DNA from: Nocardia asteroides
GTDB lineage: Bacteria > Actinomycetota > Actinomycetes > Mycobacteriales > Mycobacteriaceae
Direction: 5' to 3'
DNA: 64,000 nt
Assembly (NCBI RefSeq): GCF_021183625.1
Contig: NZ_CP089214.1
Location: forward strand, 1,550,001 to 1,614,000
In this document: positions 1 through 7,832 of the stretch, piece after piece
Layout of the letters: every line of letters begins with the position of its first letter
Position numbering within the stretch: the stretch's first letter is position 1
The notes under the pieces: generated by a model
What the model was told of the DNA's origin: nothing
Seen by the model: the letters and a program-made list of their open reading frames with translations, nothing else
Databases searched by the model: none
Position numbers and translations under genes: made by a program

Positions 1-261
1 TACCTCCGTGTAAGCGGTGCGCGCCTCCTCCGCGTCACGGCGCAAGGTTTCGACGGCAGCCGAGACCGCAGCGACCCCCGCCGCCCAGTCACGATGCGCC
101 TCCTCGAAGGCGATTCCCGCTGCCCCCGACCACGTCGCCGAGAGCGTCCGGACGCGCCGATCCAGCTCATCGAGCTGCTGAACGAGAAATTCCTGATAGG
201 CGGTCAATTTCGACGTGAGAGCCTCGAGATCGCGTAAATCCACCGAATACCCGTCGGCCAT
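1..261 (-). CDS. WXG100-family (ESAT-6-like) protein, 3' end outside window
   Basis: Read directly from the minus strand, this starts with ATG at 261 and is open for 87 codons to the window edge, so the C-terminus is missing. The visible part is almost all helical, with a Trp-Ser-Gly turn at residues 44-46 flanked by two heptad-rich helices, the hallmark of WXG100 proteins secreted by ESX/type VII systems. The start overlaps the stop of the upstream WXG100 gene by one base (TGATG), indicating translational coupling and, by family precedent, a heterodimeric CFP-10/ESAT-6-like pair. Family members are about 100 residues, so it may end just outside, but a longer WXG-toxin fusion cannot be excluded. 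Its secretion machinery is not in the window. Confidence 0.8.
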   Translation of the reverse strand, partial: MADGYSVDLRDLEALTSKLTAYQEFLVQQLDELDRRVRTLSATWSGAAGIAFEEAHRDWAAGVAAVSAAVETLRRDAEEARTAYTEV

Positions 262-563
262 CAGATATCCAGGAAGGTGAACTCGCCGGCGCTGCCACTT
301 TCCTGCGCGCGGAACGTATCGGCGGTGGCGCCGAGTTTACCGGCGAGTTCGAACAGCTCGTCCCAGACCGACCGCGCGGAATCCCGCATCTCGCGCCATC
401 CAGCGGAGTAGGATTCCGCTGATTTGCCCTTCCACGAGAGCAGCAAGGCTTCGACCTCGCTGTTGAGGACGTCGGCGCTGGAACGAAGGCCGGTCGCGAC
501 TTCGTAGGCAAATCGCCCGACAGCAAGTACCTCGTCCGGAACCACCGCTATTTCTTCACTCAT
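261..563 (-). CDS. WXG100-family (ESAT-6/CFP-10-like) protein
   Basis: This 100-residue protein has a central Trp-Lys-Gly motif at residues 44-46 between two predicted amphipathic helices, exactly the size and layout of WXG100 (ESX) substrates. The chosen ATG at 563 is preceded by a good ribosome site (AGGGGGAG about 5 nt upstream); a longer open frame exists but has no such signal. It is the first gene of a two-gene unit with the overlapping WXG100 gene downstream. By family knowledge such pairs form 1:1 helical bundles exported by type VII secretion, sometimes as chaperones for a toxin encoded just downstream, which here would lie outside the window. The acidic C-terminus (residues 85-100) lacks an obvious YxxxD/E export motif, so this partner may not carry the signal. 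Confidence 0.82.
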   Translation of the reverse strand: MSEEIAVVPDEVLAVGRFAYEVATGLRSSADVLNSEVEALLLSWKGKSAESYSAGWREMRDSARSVWDELFELAGKLGATADTFRAQESGSAGEFTFLDI

Positions 564-867
564 CGCTCCCCCTCTGAGTTCGTGTGAGCACAGCATACGG
601 TCCACTCGGCTCCGCCGTCGGCGCCCGGCGGCCCAGGTGATGGAGCCATCCCGGTCAACACCGGATCGTTCGGATTGTCGAAGATCAGCAACGGATCCGA
701 CACCGCACGTTCCGGAACAATCAGTAACTCGACGCAGGTACTTCGGCACTGCGTCGGGGAGTGCACAGAGAGGCGGCACCTTGGACACGACCGAGCCGAT
801 TCCGCCCCCGAACGAATACCCCCGCCGTACCATCCAACTGTCTGAGATGGACGAAAGGGGTGCAACG
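564..867. other. Divergent intergenic region, WXG100 pair / LVIVD gene
   Basis: This 304 bp region separates two divergently transcribed units. It contains a perfect 10 bp palindrome (GTTCCGGAAC, 709-718) and, for the plus-strand gene, a plausible -10 hexamer TACCAT at 828-833 followed by a ribosome site (GAAAGGGG, 853-860). No coding sequence with a ribosome site was seen in it; the open frames that cross it are extensions of the flanking genes. Confidence 0.5.
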
Positions 868-2412
868 ATGCACCGAGCCAAGATCCTGCTCGCGACCCTG
901 GTCATCGCGATCTTGACCACGCCCGGCGTGGTCTCGGCGCAACCCGATTTCCCCACCCAGCTCAGAGAGTTCCTCGACGTCGGAACGGTATCCGTCCCCC
1001 GTGCGGAGTGTGGCCCAGACGATCTTCCGGAACCCGGCCTGCAGGGCGACGTCCCGGCCCAGGACCGGGACTCCGGGCGCAGCACCCTCGGCTACCGCTG
1101 CCACATGTCCCTGGCGGGCAGCTGGGCGGGCCGCGGCGCGGGCATCACCTCGACCAGCTTCGAGCACTGCGCCTACCTGGGCAGCTTCTTCCCCGGCGCG
1201 CTGCTCGGCGAGACCAGGGGCGTGCAGGTGCTCGACGTCTCCGACCCGGCGAACCCGCGCCCGACGGTCACGCTCACCGAACCGGCCATGATGGCGGGCA
1301 CCTGGGAGTCGCTGAAGGTGAACGTCGAGCGGAAACTGCTGGTGGGCACCGGTGTACCGCTGCTGATCGGCGCGGGCTTCCTCTCGGTCTACGACATCTC
1401 GGACTGCGCGCACCCGCGGCTGCTCAACCCCGGCCCCGGCACCGATCCACTGCAACCACTGCCGATCACCACGCACGAGGGCGGGTTCTCGCCGGACGGC
1501 AACACCTACTGGTCGTCGGGGATCGTGCCCGGCCTGCTCAGCGCCGTCGACCTGACCGACCCGACCCGACCGCGGGTGATCTGGCAGGGCGTCGCCGGAA
1601 TGGAGGCGCACGGCTTGGGCGTCAGCCCGGACGGTAACCGGCTCTACCTCTCCGCGCTCGGTGGTTTCACCGTGCTCGACGTCTCCGCGATCCAGCGGCG
1701 CGACCCGAATCCGCAGGTCCCGCACCTGGGCCGGGTGTTCTGGACCGACGGCTGGGCCACCCAGCACAGCATCCCGGTGACCTACGACGATCACCCGTAC
1801 CTGTTCACGGTGGACGAGGGCGGCTCCGGCGGGGTCAAGCTCGTCGATGTCGCCGACGCCGCCGCGCCGGACGTGGTCGGCAAGATCAAGCTGGAGATCA
1901 ACCTGCCGCAGCACCTGGACAGCAATATCGGGTCGTCCATGGGCGGTTCGGTCTTCGCGTACGAGTCGCACTACTGCACCGCCGACCGGCCGGCGAATCC
2001 GACGGCGCTGGCCTGCGGCTGGATCTCCTCCGGCATCCGCGTCTTCGATGTGCGCGACCCGTGGCACATCCGCGAGATCGCCTACTACAACCCACCCGCG
2101 CGCACCGGCCGGAACCTGAGCCTGTGGAACTCCCCGCACGCGCTCGCCTCGCTCACCGGCATACCGTTCATGAGCGGCCCCTCGGCGCTGCGCGCCGTCC
2201 TGGACGGCCAGTTCTCCGCGGCCGACGCGCTCACCCCGCGCACCGGGCGGCTACTCTTCGGCGACGTCTCCACCGACTGGTGCCTCTCCCCGCCGGAGTG
2301 GCGCGGCAACCAGCTCTACGTGTCCTGTTCGGACAACGGCTTCCAGGTGCTGAACCTGGACGGCGACGTCTACACGCCGCCGCCGGACCAGCGCTCGACC
2401 GTCGGCTCCTGA
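868..2412 (+). CDS. Secreted LVIVD-repeat beta-propeller protein
   Basis: This 514-residue exported protein has an N-terminal signal peptide (residues 1-24, cleavage after VVSA). The mature part contains at least six LVIVD-like repeats, seen as VQVLDVSDP, LSVYDISDC, LSAVDLTDP, FTVLDVSAI, VKLVDVADA and IRVFDVRDP, each followed by a Pro-rich turn. The LVIVD family is predicted to fold as a beta-propeller; its biochemical role is unknown. The ATG at 868 is chosen over an in-frame upstream ATG because it has a ribosome site (GAAAGGGG) and begins the signal peptide. Paired cysteines in the mature domain fit an extracytoplasmic location. It converges with the membrane protein at 2420, with only 7 bp between the two stops. 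Confidence 0.8.
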   Translation: MHRAKILLATLVIAILTTPGVVSAQPDFPTQLREFLDVGTVSVPRAECGPDDLPEPGLQGDVPAQDRDSGRSTLGYRCHMSLAGSWAGRGAGITSTSFEHCAYLGSFFPGALLGETRGVQVLDVSDPANPRPTVTLTEPAMMAGTWESLKVNVERKLLVGTGVPLLIGAGFLSVYDISDCAHPRLLNPGPGTDPLQPLPITTHEGGFSPDGNTYWSSGIVPGLLSAVDLTDPTRPRVIWQGVAGMEAHGLGVSPDGNRLYLSALGGFTVLDVSAIQRRDPNPQVPHLGRVFWTDGWATQHSIPVTYDDHPYLFTVDEGGSGGVKLVDVADAAAPDVVGKIKLEINLPQHLDSNIGSSMGGSVFAYESHYCTADRPANPTALACGWISSGIRVFDVRDPWHIREIAYYNPPARTGRNLSLWNSPHALASLTGIPFMSGPSALRAVLDGQFSAADALTPRTGRLLFGDVSTDWCLSPPEWRGNQLYVSCSDNGFQVLNLDGDVYTPPPDQRSTVGS

Positions 2413-2419
2413 GTGCGGC

Positions 2420-2992
2420 TCAGCCGACCTCGGTGAATTTGTACCAGCCGTTGTACCACGAGCTGTACTCGATGGCAGGCGTGCCCGCCACCTCGGCACC
2501 AGCGCTCGGCTGCCCGTCGGGGAACCAGGCGAACCCGTGCGACTCCTGCGACTCGGCGTCCAGGTAGAAGAAGCAGCCGCCCTGCTTCGGCCCGACGAAG
2601 CGGAAGGTGTAGACGCCGAGCCGGGTGCGGTCCGGCCCCGGGGCCTCGCAAGACTCGGCGCGCCCCTCGAGCGTGTTCGCCGACACCCGCCACCCGGCGC
2701 GCTCCGGCACGTTCTGCCACACCGCGACCCCGAGCACCGCGATGACCAGCAGCGATCCCAGCGCGCCGAGCGGCGAGCGGTAGCGGACGATGCTGACCAG
2801 CCAGGTGACCAGCGCGAGGAACCCGAGCACGCCGAGCGCGCCGAAGAGCGCGGTCCGGACCGGGAGCGTCCCCTCGGCGCCGAGCTGCCAGAAGAGCAGC
2901 GCGCCGACCACGATCACGGCGAAGAGCAGCAGGAATGTCCAGACCCGGAACCAGGTGGGGCGGCGACGCCGCTGGGTCGCAACCGAATTCAT
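2420..2992 (-). CDS. Hypothetical membrane protein, three TM helices
   Basis: This 190-residue protein begins with a basic cytoplasmic stretch (residues 1-15), then three hydrophobic helices at about 18-36, 47-69 and 74-92, and a C-terminal soluble domain of about 95 residues rich in aromatic residues with two cysteines (115, 140). The layout predicts an extracytoplasmic C-terminal domain. The ATG at 2992 is chosen because AGGGTGA lies 6-12 nt upstream; an upstream ATG at 3031 would add 13 residues of poor character. I do not recognise the family. It is a single gene, convergent with the LVIVD gene and separated from the small-protein gene upstream by a strong hairpin. Confidence 0.7.
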   Translation of the reverse strand: MNSVATQRRRRPTWFRVWTFLLLFAVIVVGALLFWQLGAEGTLPVRTALFGALGVLGFLALVTWLVSIVRYRSPLGALGSLLVIAVLGVAVWQNVPERAGWRVSANTLEGRAESCEAPGPDRTRLGVYTFRFVGPKQGGCFFYLDAESQESHGFAWFPDGQPSAGAEVAGTPAIEYSSWYNGWYKFTEVG

Positions 2993-3034
2993 GTCCGTCA
3001 CCCTAGAGGGTATGGCCGGTTCCGGAGACACGAA

Positions 3035-3086
3035 ACCCCCGGGTCCGGTCGCCGCCGCAGCGGTGGTGGCGGCCGGAGCCGGGGGT
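3035..3086 (-). terminator. Long GC-rich hairpin, likely terminator of the small-protein gene
   Basis: An imperfect inverted repeat with arms of about 23 bp (outer eight pairs ACCCCCGG/CCGGGGGT perfect) and a short loop lies 32 nt after the stop of the 33-residue gene on the minus strand. It is followed by TTT. This fits an intrinsic terminator insulating the small gene from the membrane protein downstream. Confidence 0.65.
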
Positions 3087-3117
3087 CGGATCGCGAGGCG
3101 GATGCCTCAGCCGGACA

Positions 3118-3219
3118 TCACACCGGGGGGAACCCCGCCGAGCCGGTCGCGGCCCAGTTCCAGAACTCCGCGGCCCGGTTGGCCAGCAGCGCGAAGATGT
3201 CGAGAACAACGCTTCCCAT
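3118..3219 (-). CDS. Small protein of 33 residues with strong ribosome site
   Basis: A 33-codon reading frame starts at ATG 3219 and is preceded by a near-consensus ribosome site (TTTGGAGGAAAG, about 5 nt from the ATG). The peptide has a hydrophobic/amphipathic helix at residues 3-22 (valine, leucine, isoleucine and alanine with Asp7, Asn14, Arg15 and Glu18 on one face, then a Trp-Asn-Trp motif at 20-22) and a Gly/Pro tail. It has no signal peptide. It is followed by its own terminator-like hairpin. Size and character resemble short amphipathic outer-membrane channel peptides of corynebacteria or other membrane-active small proteins, but no homology can be claimed. Confidence 0.62.
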   Translation of the reverse strand: MGSVVLDIFALLANRAAEFWNWAATGSAGFPPV

Positions 3220-3257
3220 AAGCTTTCCTCCAAACGATCGGATAATGCGGCACCAGC

Positions 3258-4019
3258 CTAGCGACCGCGGACATGCAGCCCGAAACCCCCGGTACCGGAA
3301 ACCTCGCGTCCCGGCGCCAGCCGCAGCGCTCGGTCGTAGTCCCCGCCCGCCTGCCTGCGGTACCGGATCGGCTCGGTCCGCTCCAGCTCGGAGAGCCGCC
3401 CGCGCAGCTGTCCGGCCAGCTCGGCGAAGCGCTCGTCGTCCACCCGGATGGTGCCGTGCGCGACGAAGGGCGGCAGCACATCCATCCCCGGGTAGTACAG
3501 AATGCCGTGCTGGATGGGGAAGAGCAGCTCGTCGATCGGGCCGTTGATGCCGCGTTCGGAGTACGCCGGCTCGCGCCCGCCCACCGCGACCACCAGCATG
3601 CCGCGCTTCCCGGCCAGGACGCCGTCGCCATAGCGGGGAATCGCGGTGCCGCCCGCGCCATAGGCGAAGCCACAGGTGAAGACCCGGTCCACCCAGCCCT
3701 TCAGAATGGCGGGCAGGGAGAACCACCAGAGCGGGAAGTGCAGCAGCACGGCGTCGGCCCAGAGCAGCTTCTCCTGCTCGGCGCGAATATCGGCGGCCAG
3801 TGTGCCGGTTGCGTAAGCCTCGCCGGAGGCGAGCATGAAGTTGTGCTCGGTCACCTCGCCGAAATCGGCGGCATCGGCGCTCGCCTTCCAGCCTGCGGCG
3901 TAGAGGTCGCTCACGACCACCTCGTGACCGTCGGCGCGGAGCTGTTCCACGGCAACGTCTTTCAGTGCTCCGGTGAGCGAATCGGGTTCGGGATGGGCGT
4001 ACACGATCAGAACCTTCAT
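3258..4019 (-). CDS. NAD(P)H:quinone reductase, flavodoxin-like fold
   Basis: This 253-residue protein opens with VLIVYAHPEPDSLTGAL, the phosphate-binding strand-loop of the NQO1/MdaB/KefF-type flavodoxin fold. The block LLHFPLWWFSLPAILKGWVDRVF (residues about 93-115, the FMN/FAD isoalloxazine pocket) and the GREPAY region typical of the family follow. Members reduce quinones by two-electron transfer from NAD(P)H using bound flavin in the cytoplasm. The C-terminal 40 residues are poorly conserved and Gly/Arg-rich. The gene lies just after the glcB terminator hairpin, with little room for a separate promoter, so its transcription start is unclear. The ATG at 4019 is the only sensible start. 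Confidence 0.88.
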   Translation of the reverse strand: MKVLIVYAHPEPDSLTGALKDVAVEQLRADGHEVVVSDLYAAGWKASADAADFGEVTEHNFMLASGEAYATGTLAADIRAEQEKLLWADAVLLHFPLWWFSLPAILKGWVDRVFTCGFAYGAGGTAIPRYGDGVLAGKRGMLVVAVGGREPAYSERGINGPIDELLFPIQHGILYYPGMDVLPPFVAHGTIRVDDERFAELAGQLRGRLSELERTEPIRYRRQAGGDYDRALRLAPGREVSGTGGFGLHVRGR

Positions 4020-4032
4020 GCCCCGGACAACG

Positions 4033-4069
4033 CGAATGCCCCCGGCCGGATTCCGGCCGGGGGCGTTCG
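4033..4069 (-). terminator. glcB transcription terminator hairpin
   Basis: An almost perfect 17 bp inverted repeat (CGAATGCCCCCGGCCGG, loop ATT, then its complement with one G-T pair) sits 7 nt beyond the glcB stop on the minus strand. It ends 14 nt before the start of the quinone reductase gene, so it probably separates the two transcripts. Confidence 0.8.
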
Positions 4070-4076
4070 CCGAGAA

Positions 4077-6266
4077 CTAGCTGCCGTTCTTGGCCGCCAG
4101 CGCCTTCGCCTCGCGGCGGCGCCGGTGCAGGATCGGCTCGGTGTACCCGTTGGGCTGCTTCGTCCCCTCGAGGATGAGCTCCTTGGCCGCCTGGAAGGCG
4201 ACGCTACCGGCGAAATCGGGGGCCAGCGGGCGGTAGGTGGGGTCGTTCGCATTCTGCCGGTCCACGACCGGGGCCATCCGCTCCAGGCTGGCGACGACCT
4301 CGTCCTCGGTGACGATGCCGTGCCGCAGCCAGTTCGCCATGAGCTGGCTGGAGATGCGCAGGGTGGCGCGGTCCTCCATCAGCGCGACGTCCTTGATGTC
4401 GGGCACCTTGGAGCAGCCGACGCCGTGGTCGATCCAACGCACCACGTAGCCGAGGATGGACTGCGAGTTGTTGTCCAGCTCCTGGCGCTTCTCCTCGTCG
4501 CTCCAGTTCGGCTCGGCGGCCAGCGGGATCTGCAGGATCTGGTCGACGTCGGCGCGGCGGCCGCCCTTGACCAGCTCCTTCTGCCTGGCGAGCACATCCA
4601 CCAGGTGGTAGTGGGTGGCGTGCAGGGTGGCGGCGGTGGGCGAGGGCACCCAGGCGGTGTTGGCGCCCGCCTTCGGGTGGCCGATCTTCTGCGCCAGCAT
4701 GTCGCGCATGAGGTCCGGCATGGCCCACATGCCCTTGCCGATCTGCGCGCGGCCGCGCAGCCCGACGGCGAGGCCGGTGTCGACGTTCCAGTCCTCGTAG
4801 GACAGGATCCACTGCTGCGTCTTCATATCAGCCTTGCGGACCATCGGCCCGGCCTCCATGGAGGTGTGGATCTCGTCGCCGGTGCGGTCGAGGAAGCCGG
4901 TGTTGATGAAGACCACGCGGGCGGCGGCGGCCTGGATGGCGGCCTTGAGGTTCACCGTGGTGCGGCGCTCCTCGTCCATGATGCCGACCTTGAGGGTGTT
5001 GCGCTCCAGGCCGAGCACGTCCTCGATCGCGGCGAAGAGGTCGTTGGTGAAGGCGACCTCGTCCGGGCCGTGCATCTTCGGCTTCACGATGTAGACCGAG
5101 CCGGTGCGGCTGTTCTTCAGCGCGGCGTCGGCGCGCAGCGCGTGCTTGGCGATGAGCGAGGTGATCAGGCCGTCCAGGATGCCCTCTGGCACCTCGTTGC
5201 CCTCAGGGTCGAGGATGGCGTCGGAGGTCATGAGGTGGCCGACATTGCGCACGAAGAGCAGCGAGCGGCCGTGCAGGGTGAGCTCGGAGCCGTCCAGCGC
5301 GGTGTAGACGCGGTCCGGGTTCATGGTGCGGGTGAAGCTCTTGCCGCCCTTGCTGACCTCTTCGGCGAGATCGCCCTTCATCAGGCCGAGCCAGTTGTGG
5401 TAGCAGAGCACCTTGTCCTCGGCGTCGACCGCGGCGACCGAATCCTCGAAGTCCATGATCGTGGTGACCGCCGACTCCAGCACCACGTCCTTGATCCCCG
5501 CGGTGTCGGTGCTGCCGACCGGCGACTCCGGGTCGATCTGGATCTCGATGTGCAGGCCGTTGTGGATCAGCAGGATCGAGGTCGGCGCCTCCGGGGTGCC
5601 GAGGTAGCCGACCAGCTGCGAGGCGTCGGCCAGGCCGATCTCGGTGCCGTCCTCCAGCCCGACCTCGAGCTCACCGTCCACGATCTTGTACGAGGTGGAG
5701 CCGATGTGCGAGCCGGTGATCAGGGTGACCGAGTCGTCCAGGAAGTTGCGCGCCCACTCGATCACCTTGTCGCCGCGGACCCGGTTGTAGCCGGAGCCCT
5801 TCTCGGCGCCGCCCGTCTCCGGGATGGCGTCGGTGCCGTAGAGCGCGTCGTAGAGCGAGCCCCAGCGGGCGTTCGCGGCATTGATCGCGAAGCGCGCGTT
5901 GCTCACCGGCACCACCAGCTGCGGGCCCGCGGTGACGGCGATCTCGTCGTCCACGTTCGCGGTGGTCGCCTCGAAATCGGCGGGCTCGGGGCGCAGGTAC
6001 CCGATCTCGGTGAGGAACTGCTTGTAGGCGGCCCTGTCGTAGTGCGCACCGGGGTGCTCGCTGTGCCAGGCGTCCAGCTTGCCCTGGATCTCGTCCCGCT
6101 CGGCCAGCAGCGCGCGGTTGCGCGGCGCGAACTCGGTGATCACCCGCTCGGCGCCGGCCCAGAACGCGGCGGAATCCACGCCGGTTCCCGGCAGGGCCTC
6201 GTTCTCGATGAACGCGTGGAGAACGCCTGCCACCTGGAGTCCGCCGACCTGAACCCGCTCTGTCAT
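4077..6266 (-). CDS. glcB: Malate synthase G
   Basis: This 729-residue protein condenses glyoxylate with acetyl-CoA to malate, the second step of the glyoxylate shunt. Its length matches the monomeric G isoform (about 720-740), not the 530-residue A isoform. Recognisable blocks include [14 protein letters not shown] and [14 protein letters not shown] (active-site arginine region), [17 protein letters not shown], and [20 protein letters not shown] with the acidic Mg-binding residues. It also has the conserved C-terminal helical domain ending in [18 protein letters not shown] sequence. It starts at ATG 6266 with GCGAGGCAG upstream and is transcribed alone, bounded by a strong terminator. It is divergent from a TetR-associated SDR operon, and a TTACC-N4-GGTAA inverted repeat lies 47 bp upstream. 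Isocitrate lyase is not in the window. Confidence 0.97.
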   Translation of the reverse strand: MTERVQVGGLQVAGVLHAFIENEALPGTGVDSAAFWAGAERVITEFAPRNRALLAERDEIQGKLDAWHSEHPGAHYDRAAYKQFLTEIGYLRPEPADFEATTANVDDEIAVTAGPQLVVPVSNARFAINAANARWGSLYDALYGTDAIPETGGAEKGSGYNRVRGDKVIEWARNFLDDSVTLITGSHIGSTSYKIVDGELEVGLEDGTEIGLADASQLVGYLGTPEAPTSILLIHNGLHIEIQIDPESPVGSTDTAGIKDVVLESAVTTIMDFEDSVAAVDAEDKVLCYHNWLGLMKGDLAEEVSKGGKSFTRTMNPDRVYTALDGSELTLHGRSLLFVRNVGHLMTSDAILDPEGNEVPEGILDGLITSLIAKHALRADAALKNSRTGSVYIVKPKMHGPDEVAFTNDLFAAIEDVLGLERNTLKVGIMDEERRTTVNLKAAIQAAAARVVFINTGFLDRTGDEIHTSMEAGPMVRKADMKTQQWILSYEDWNVDTGLAVGLRGRAQIGKGMWAMPDLMRDMLAQKIGHPKAGANTAWVPSPTAATLHATHYHLVDVLARQKELVKGGRRADVDQILQIPLAAEPNWSDEEKRQELDNNSQSILGYVVRWIDHGVGCSKVPDIKDVALMEDRATLRISSQLMANWLRHGIVTEDEVVASLERMAPVVDRQNANDPTYRPLAPDFAGSVAFQAAKELILEGTKQPNGYTEPILHRRRREAKALAAKNGS

Positions 6267-6312
6267 CTACTGCCTCGCTTCCGAGAAGGCCGATGGAAAA
6301 GTCGCTGTCATG

Positions 6313-6326
6313 TTACCCGTCGGTAA
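6313..6326. promoter_or_regulatory. Inverted repeat TTACC-N4-GGTAA upstream of glcB
   Basis: A perfect 5 bp-arm palindrome lies 47 bp before the glcB start codon in the 149 bp divergent region. The form resembles operators of TetR-type regulators of fatty-acid genes; the cognate regulator is unknown. Confidence 0.45.
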
Positions 6327-6368
6327 AGCCGCGCCGGGGTCACGCCCCCCTGATACTAGTCAGCGCCG

Positions 6369-6384
6369 GATCAATGTACTGATC
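6369..6384. promoter_or_regulatory. Inverted repeat GATCA-N6-TGATC before SDR operon
   Basis: Perfect 5 bp arms around ATGTAC are located 31 bp upstream of the SDR start, at the expected promoter position of the SDR-TetR-acyl-CoA dehydrogenase operon. It is the best candidate operator for the TetR protein encoded second in that operon. Confidence 0.5.
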
Positions 6385-6415
6385 GGAACATTAGAGGTGA
6401 GCGGAGAGGTCGGCG

Positions 6416-7156
6416 ATGACATTGGACGGCAGGGTCGCACTGGTCACCGGTGGCGGTCGCGGGCTCGGTGCGGAGATGGCGCTCGCCTTCGCGGCGGCGG
6501 GGGCGGATGTGGTGGTCGCCGGGCGGCGGATCGAGTCCTGCGCCGCGGTGGCTGAGCGGATTCGCGCGGAGCACGGGCGGCGCGCGCTGCCGGTGGCCTG
6601 CAACGTGAGCCACTGGGAGCAGTGCGACGCGCTGGTCGAGGCGGCGTACGGCGAGTTCGGGCGGGTGGACGTGCTGGTCAACAACGCGGGCTCCGCGCCG
6701 CTCTACCCGAGCCTGGCCGAGGTGCCCGAGGCGCTGTTCGACAAGGTGATCGCGGTGAACCTCAAGGGGCCGTTCCGGCTCGGCGCGCTGGTCGGCGCGC
6801 GGATGGCAGCGGCGGGCGGGGGCTCGATCATCAATATCTCCTCCATCGAGGCGACGAATCCGGAGCCGCACGCGGTGCCCTACGCCGCCGCCAAGGCCGG
6901 GCTGGAGGCGCTCTCCGGTGGGCTGGCGCGGACCTACGGGCCCGCGGTGCGGGTCAATACGATCCGCTGCGGGCCGTTCGACACCGATATCGCCGATGCC
7001 TGGCCGGACGAGTTGCGGGCCGAGCTGGAGCGGCGCAGCACGCTCGGGCGGGTCGGGAAGCCGGCGGAGATCGTCGGCGCGGCGCTGTATCTCGCGGGCG
7101 AGGCGTCGGGTTTCGTCACCGGCGCGGTCCTGGCGCTGGACGGCGGGTGGCGGTGA
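6416..7156 (+). CDS. SDR-family oxidoreductase
   Basis: This 246-residue classical short-chain dehydrogenase has the nucleotide-binding TGGGRGLG motif at residues 11-18, a NNAG motif near 90 and the catalytic Ser-Tyr-Lys (NISSIE, then PYAAAKAG with Tyr and Lys near 155 and 159). The C-terminus GFVTGAVLALDGGWR is typical of the family. Substrate is unknown; the operon context with an acyl-CoA dehydrogenase and a KstR2/FadR-type TetR suggests a 3-hydroxyacyl-CoA or related alcohol in lipid or steroid side-chain breakdown (inference). The ATG at 6416 has GGAGAGG upstream. The TetR gene begins within its stop codon (GTGA). Confidence 0.9.
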   Translation: MTLDGRVALVTGGGRGLGAEMALAFAAAGADVVVAGRRIESCAAVAERIRAEHGRRALPVACNVSHWEQCDALVEAAYGEFGRVDVLVNNAGSAPLYPSLAEVPEALFDKVIAVNLKGPFRLGALVGARMAAAGGGSIINISSIEATNPEPHAVPYAAAKAGLEALSGGLARTYGPAVRVNTIRCGPFDTDIADAWPDELRAELERRSTLGRVGKPAEIVGAALYLAGEASGFVTGAVLALDGGWR

Positions 7157-7830
7157 GGGCGCCCGCCGGGGCGAGCGGTGCCGGTGTCCCGCGCGATCCC
7201 GATCCCGTGCCGCGGCGGCGGGGGCGCCCGCCCGCGACCGAGTCGACCGCGATCGAGACTCGGCGGCGCATCCTGCAGGTGGCGGCGGAGCTGTTCGCGC
7301 GCAACGGCTTCCACGGCACGGGGGTTGCCGAGATCGGCGCCGCGGCGGGGGTGCAGCGCGGCGCGCTCTACTACCACATCGGCTCCAAGGAGGAGCTGCT
7401 GTGGCACATCCTGCGCGACTACACCACGCTCATGCTCACCGCGGCCGAGCGGATCCGCGACCGCGGCGACGACCCGGTCACAACGCTGCGCGCGCTCATC
7501 GGCTCGCACGTCGAGCTGATCGTGGCGCACCGCCGCCCGGTCGCGGTGCAGCTCCGCGACGTCACCGCGCTCACCGGCGACCGCGCCACCGACCTGCAGG
7601 AGCTGCGCGACCGGCTGCAGCGCTGCTGGCAGGCCGTGCTCGACGCCGGGTACGCGGCGGGCGCGCTGCGCACCGCCGACCACGTCGTCACCAACAGCAT
7701 GCTCGGCATGCTGAACACCGTCTCCTCCTGGTACCGCCCGCACGGGCCGCACACCCCCGCCGCGATCGCCGAGATCCTGGCGGGAACCCTGCTCGACGGC
7801 CTCGTCGTCGGCGACAGCACGAAAGGTTGA
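7153..7830 (+). CDS. TetR/AcrR-family transcriptional regulator
   Basis: The protein has an N-terminal TetR DNA-binding domain: RRRILQVAAELFARNGF (helix 1) and GVAEIGAAAGVQRGALYYHIGSKEEL (helix-turn-helix, residues about 52-77). A ligand-binding helical domain of about 140 residues follows. I take the GTG at 7153, overlapping the SDR stop by GTGA (225 residues, coupled translation); a GTG at 7207 giving 207 residues is the alternative. The YYHIGSKEEL recognition helix resembles regulators of lipid and steroid catabolism. It most likely represses its own operon through the GATCA-N6-TGATC repeat upstream (inference). Confidence 0.85.
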   Translation: MRAPAGASGAGVPRDPDPVPRRRGRPPATESTAIETRRRILQVAAELFARNGFHGTGVAEIGAAAGVQRGALYYHIGSKEELLWHILRDYTTLMLTAAERIRDRGDDPVTTLRALIGSHVELIVAHRRPVAVQLRDVTALTGDRATDLQELRDRLQRCWQAVLDAGYAAGALRTADHVVTNSMLGMLNTVSSWYRPHGPHTPAAIAEILAGTLLDGLVVGDSTKG

Positions 7831-7832
7831 CC

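Noticed and set aside
721..2139. 472-codon minus-strand frame opposite the LVIVD gene
   Set aside because: Low-complexity antisense translation with no ribosome site; the plus-strand product has a signal peptide and repeated LVIVD motifs.
3273..6326. Long plus-strand open frame (1017 codons) antisense to glcB and the quinone reductase
   Set aside because: High-GC third-position bias keeps the opposite frame open; its translation has no domain and is His/Gly/Arg-biased, while glcB on the other strand is unmistakable.
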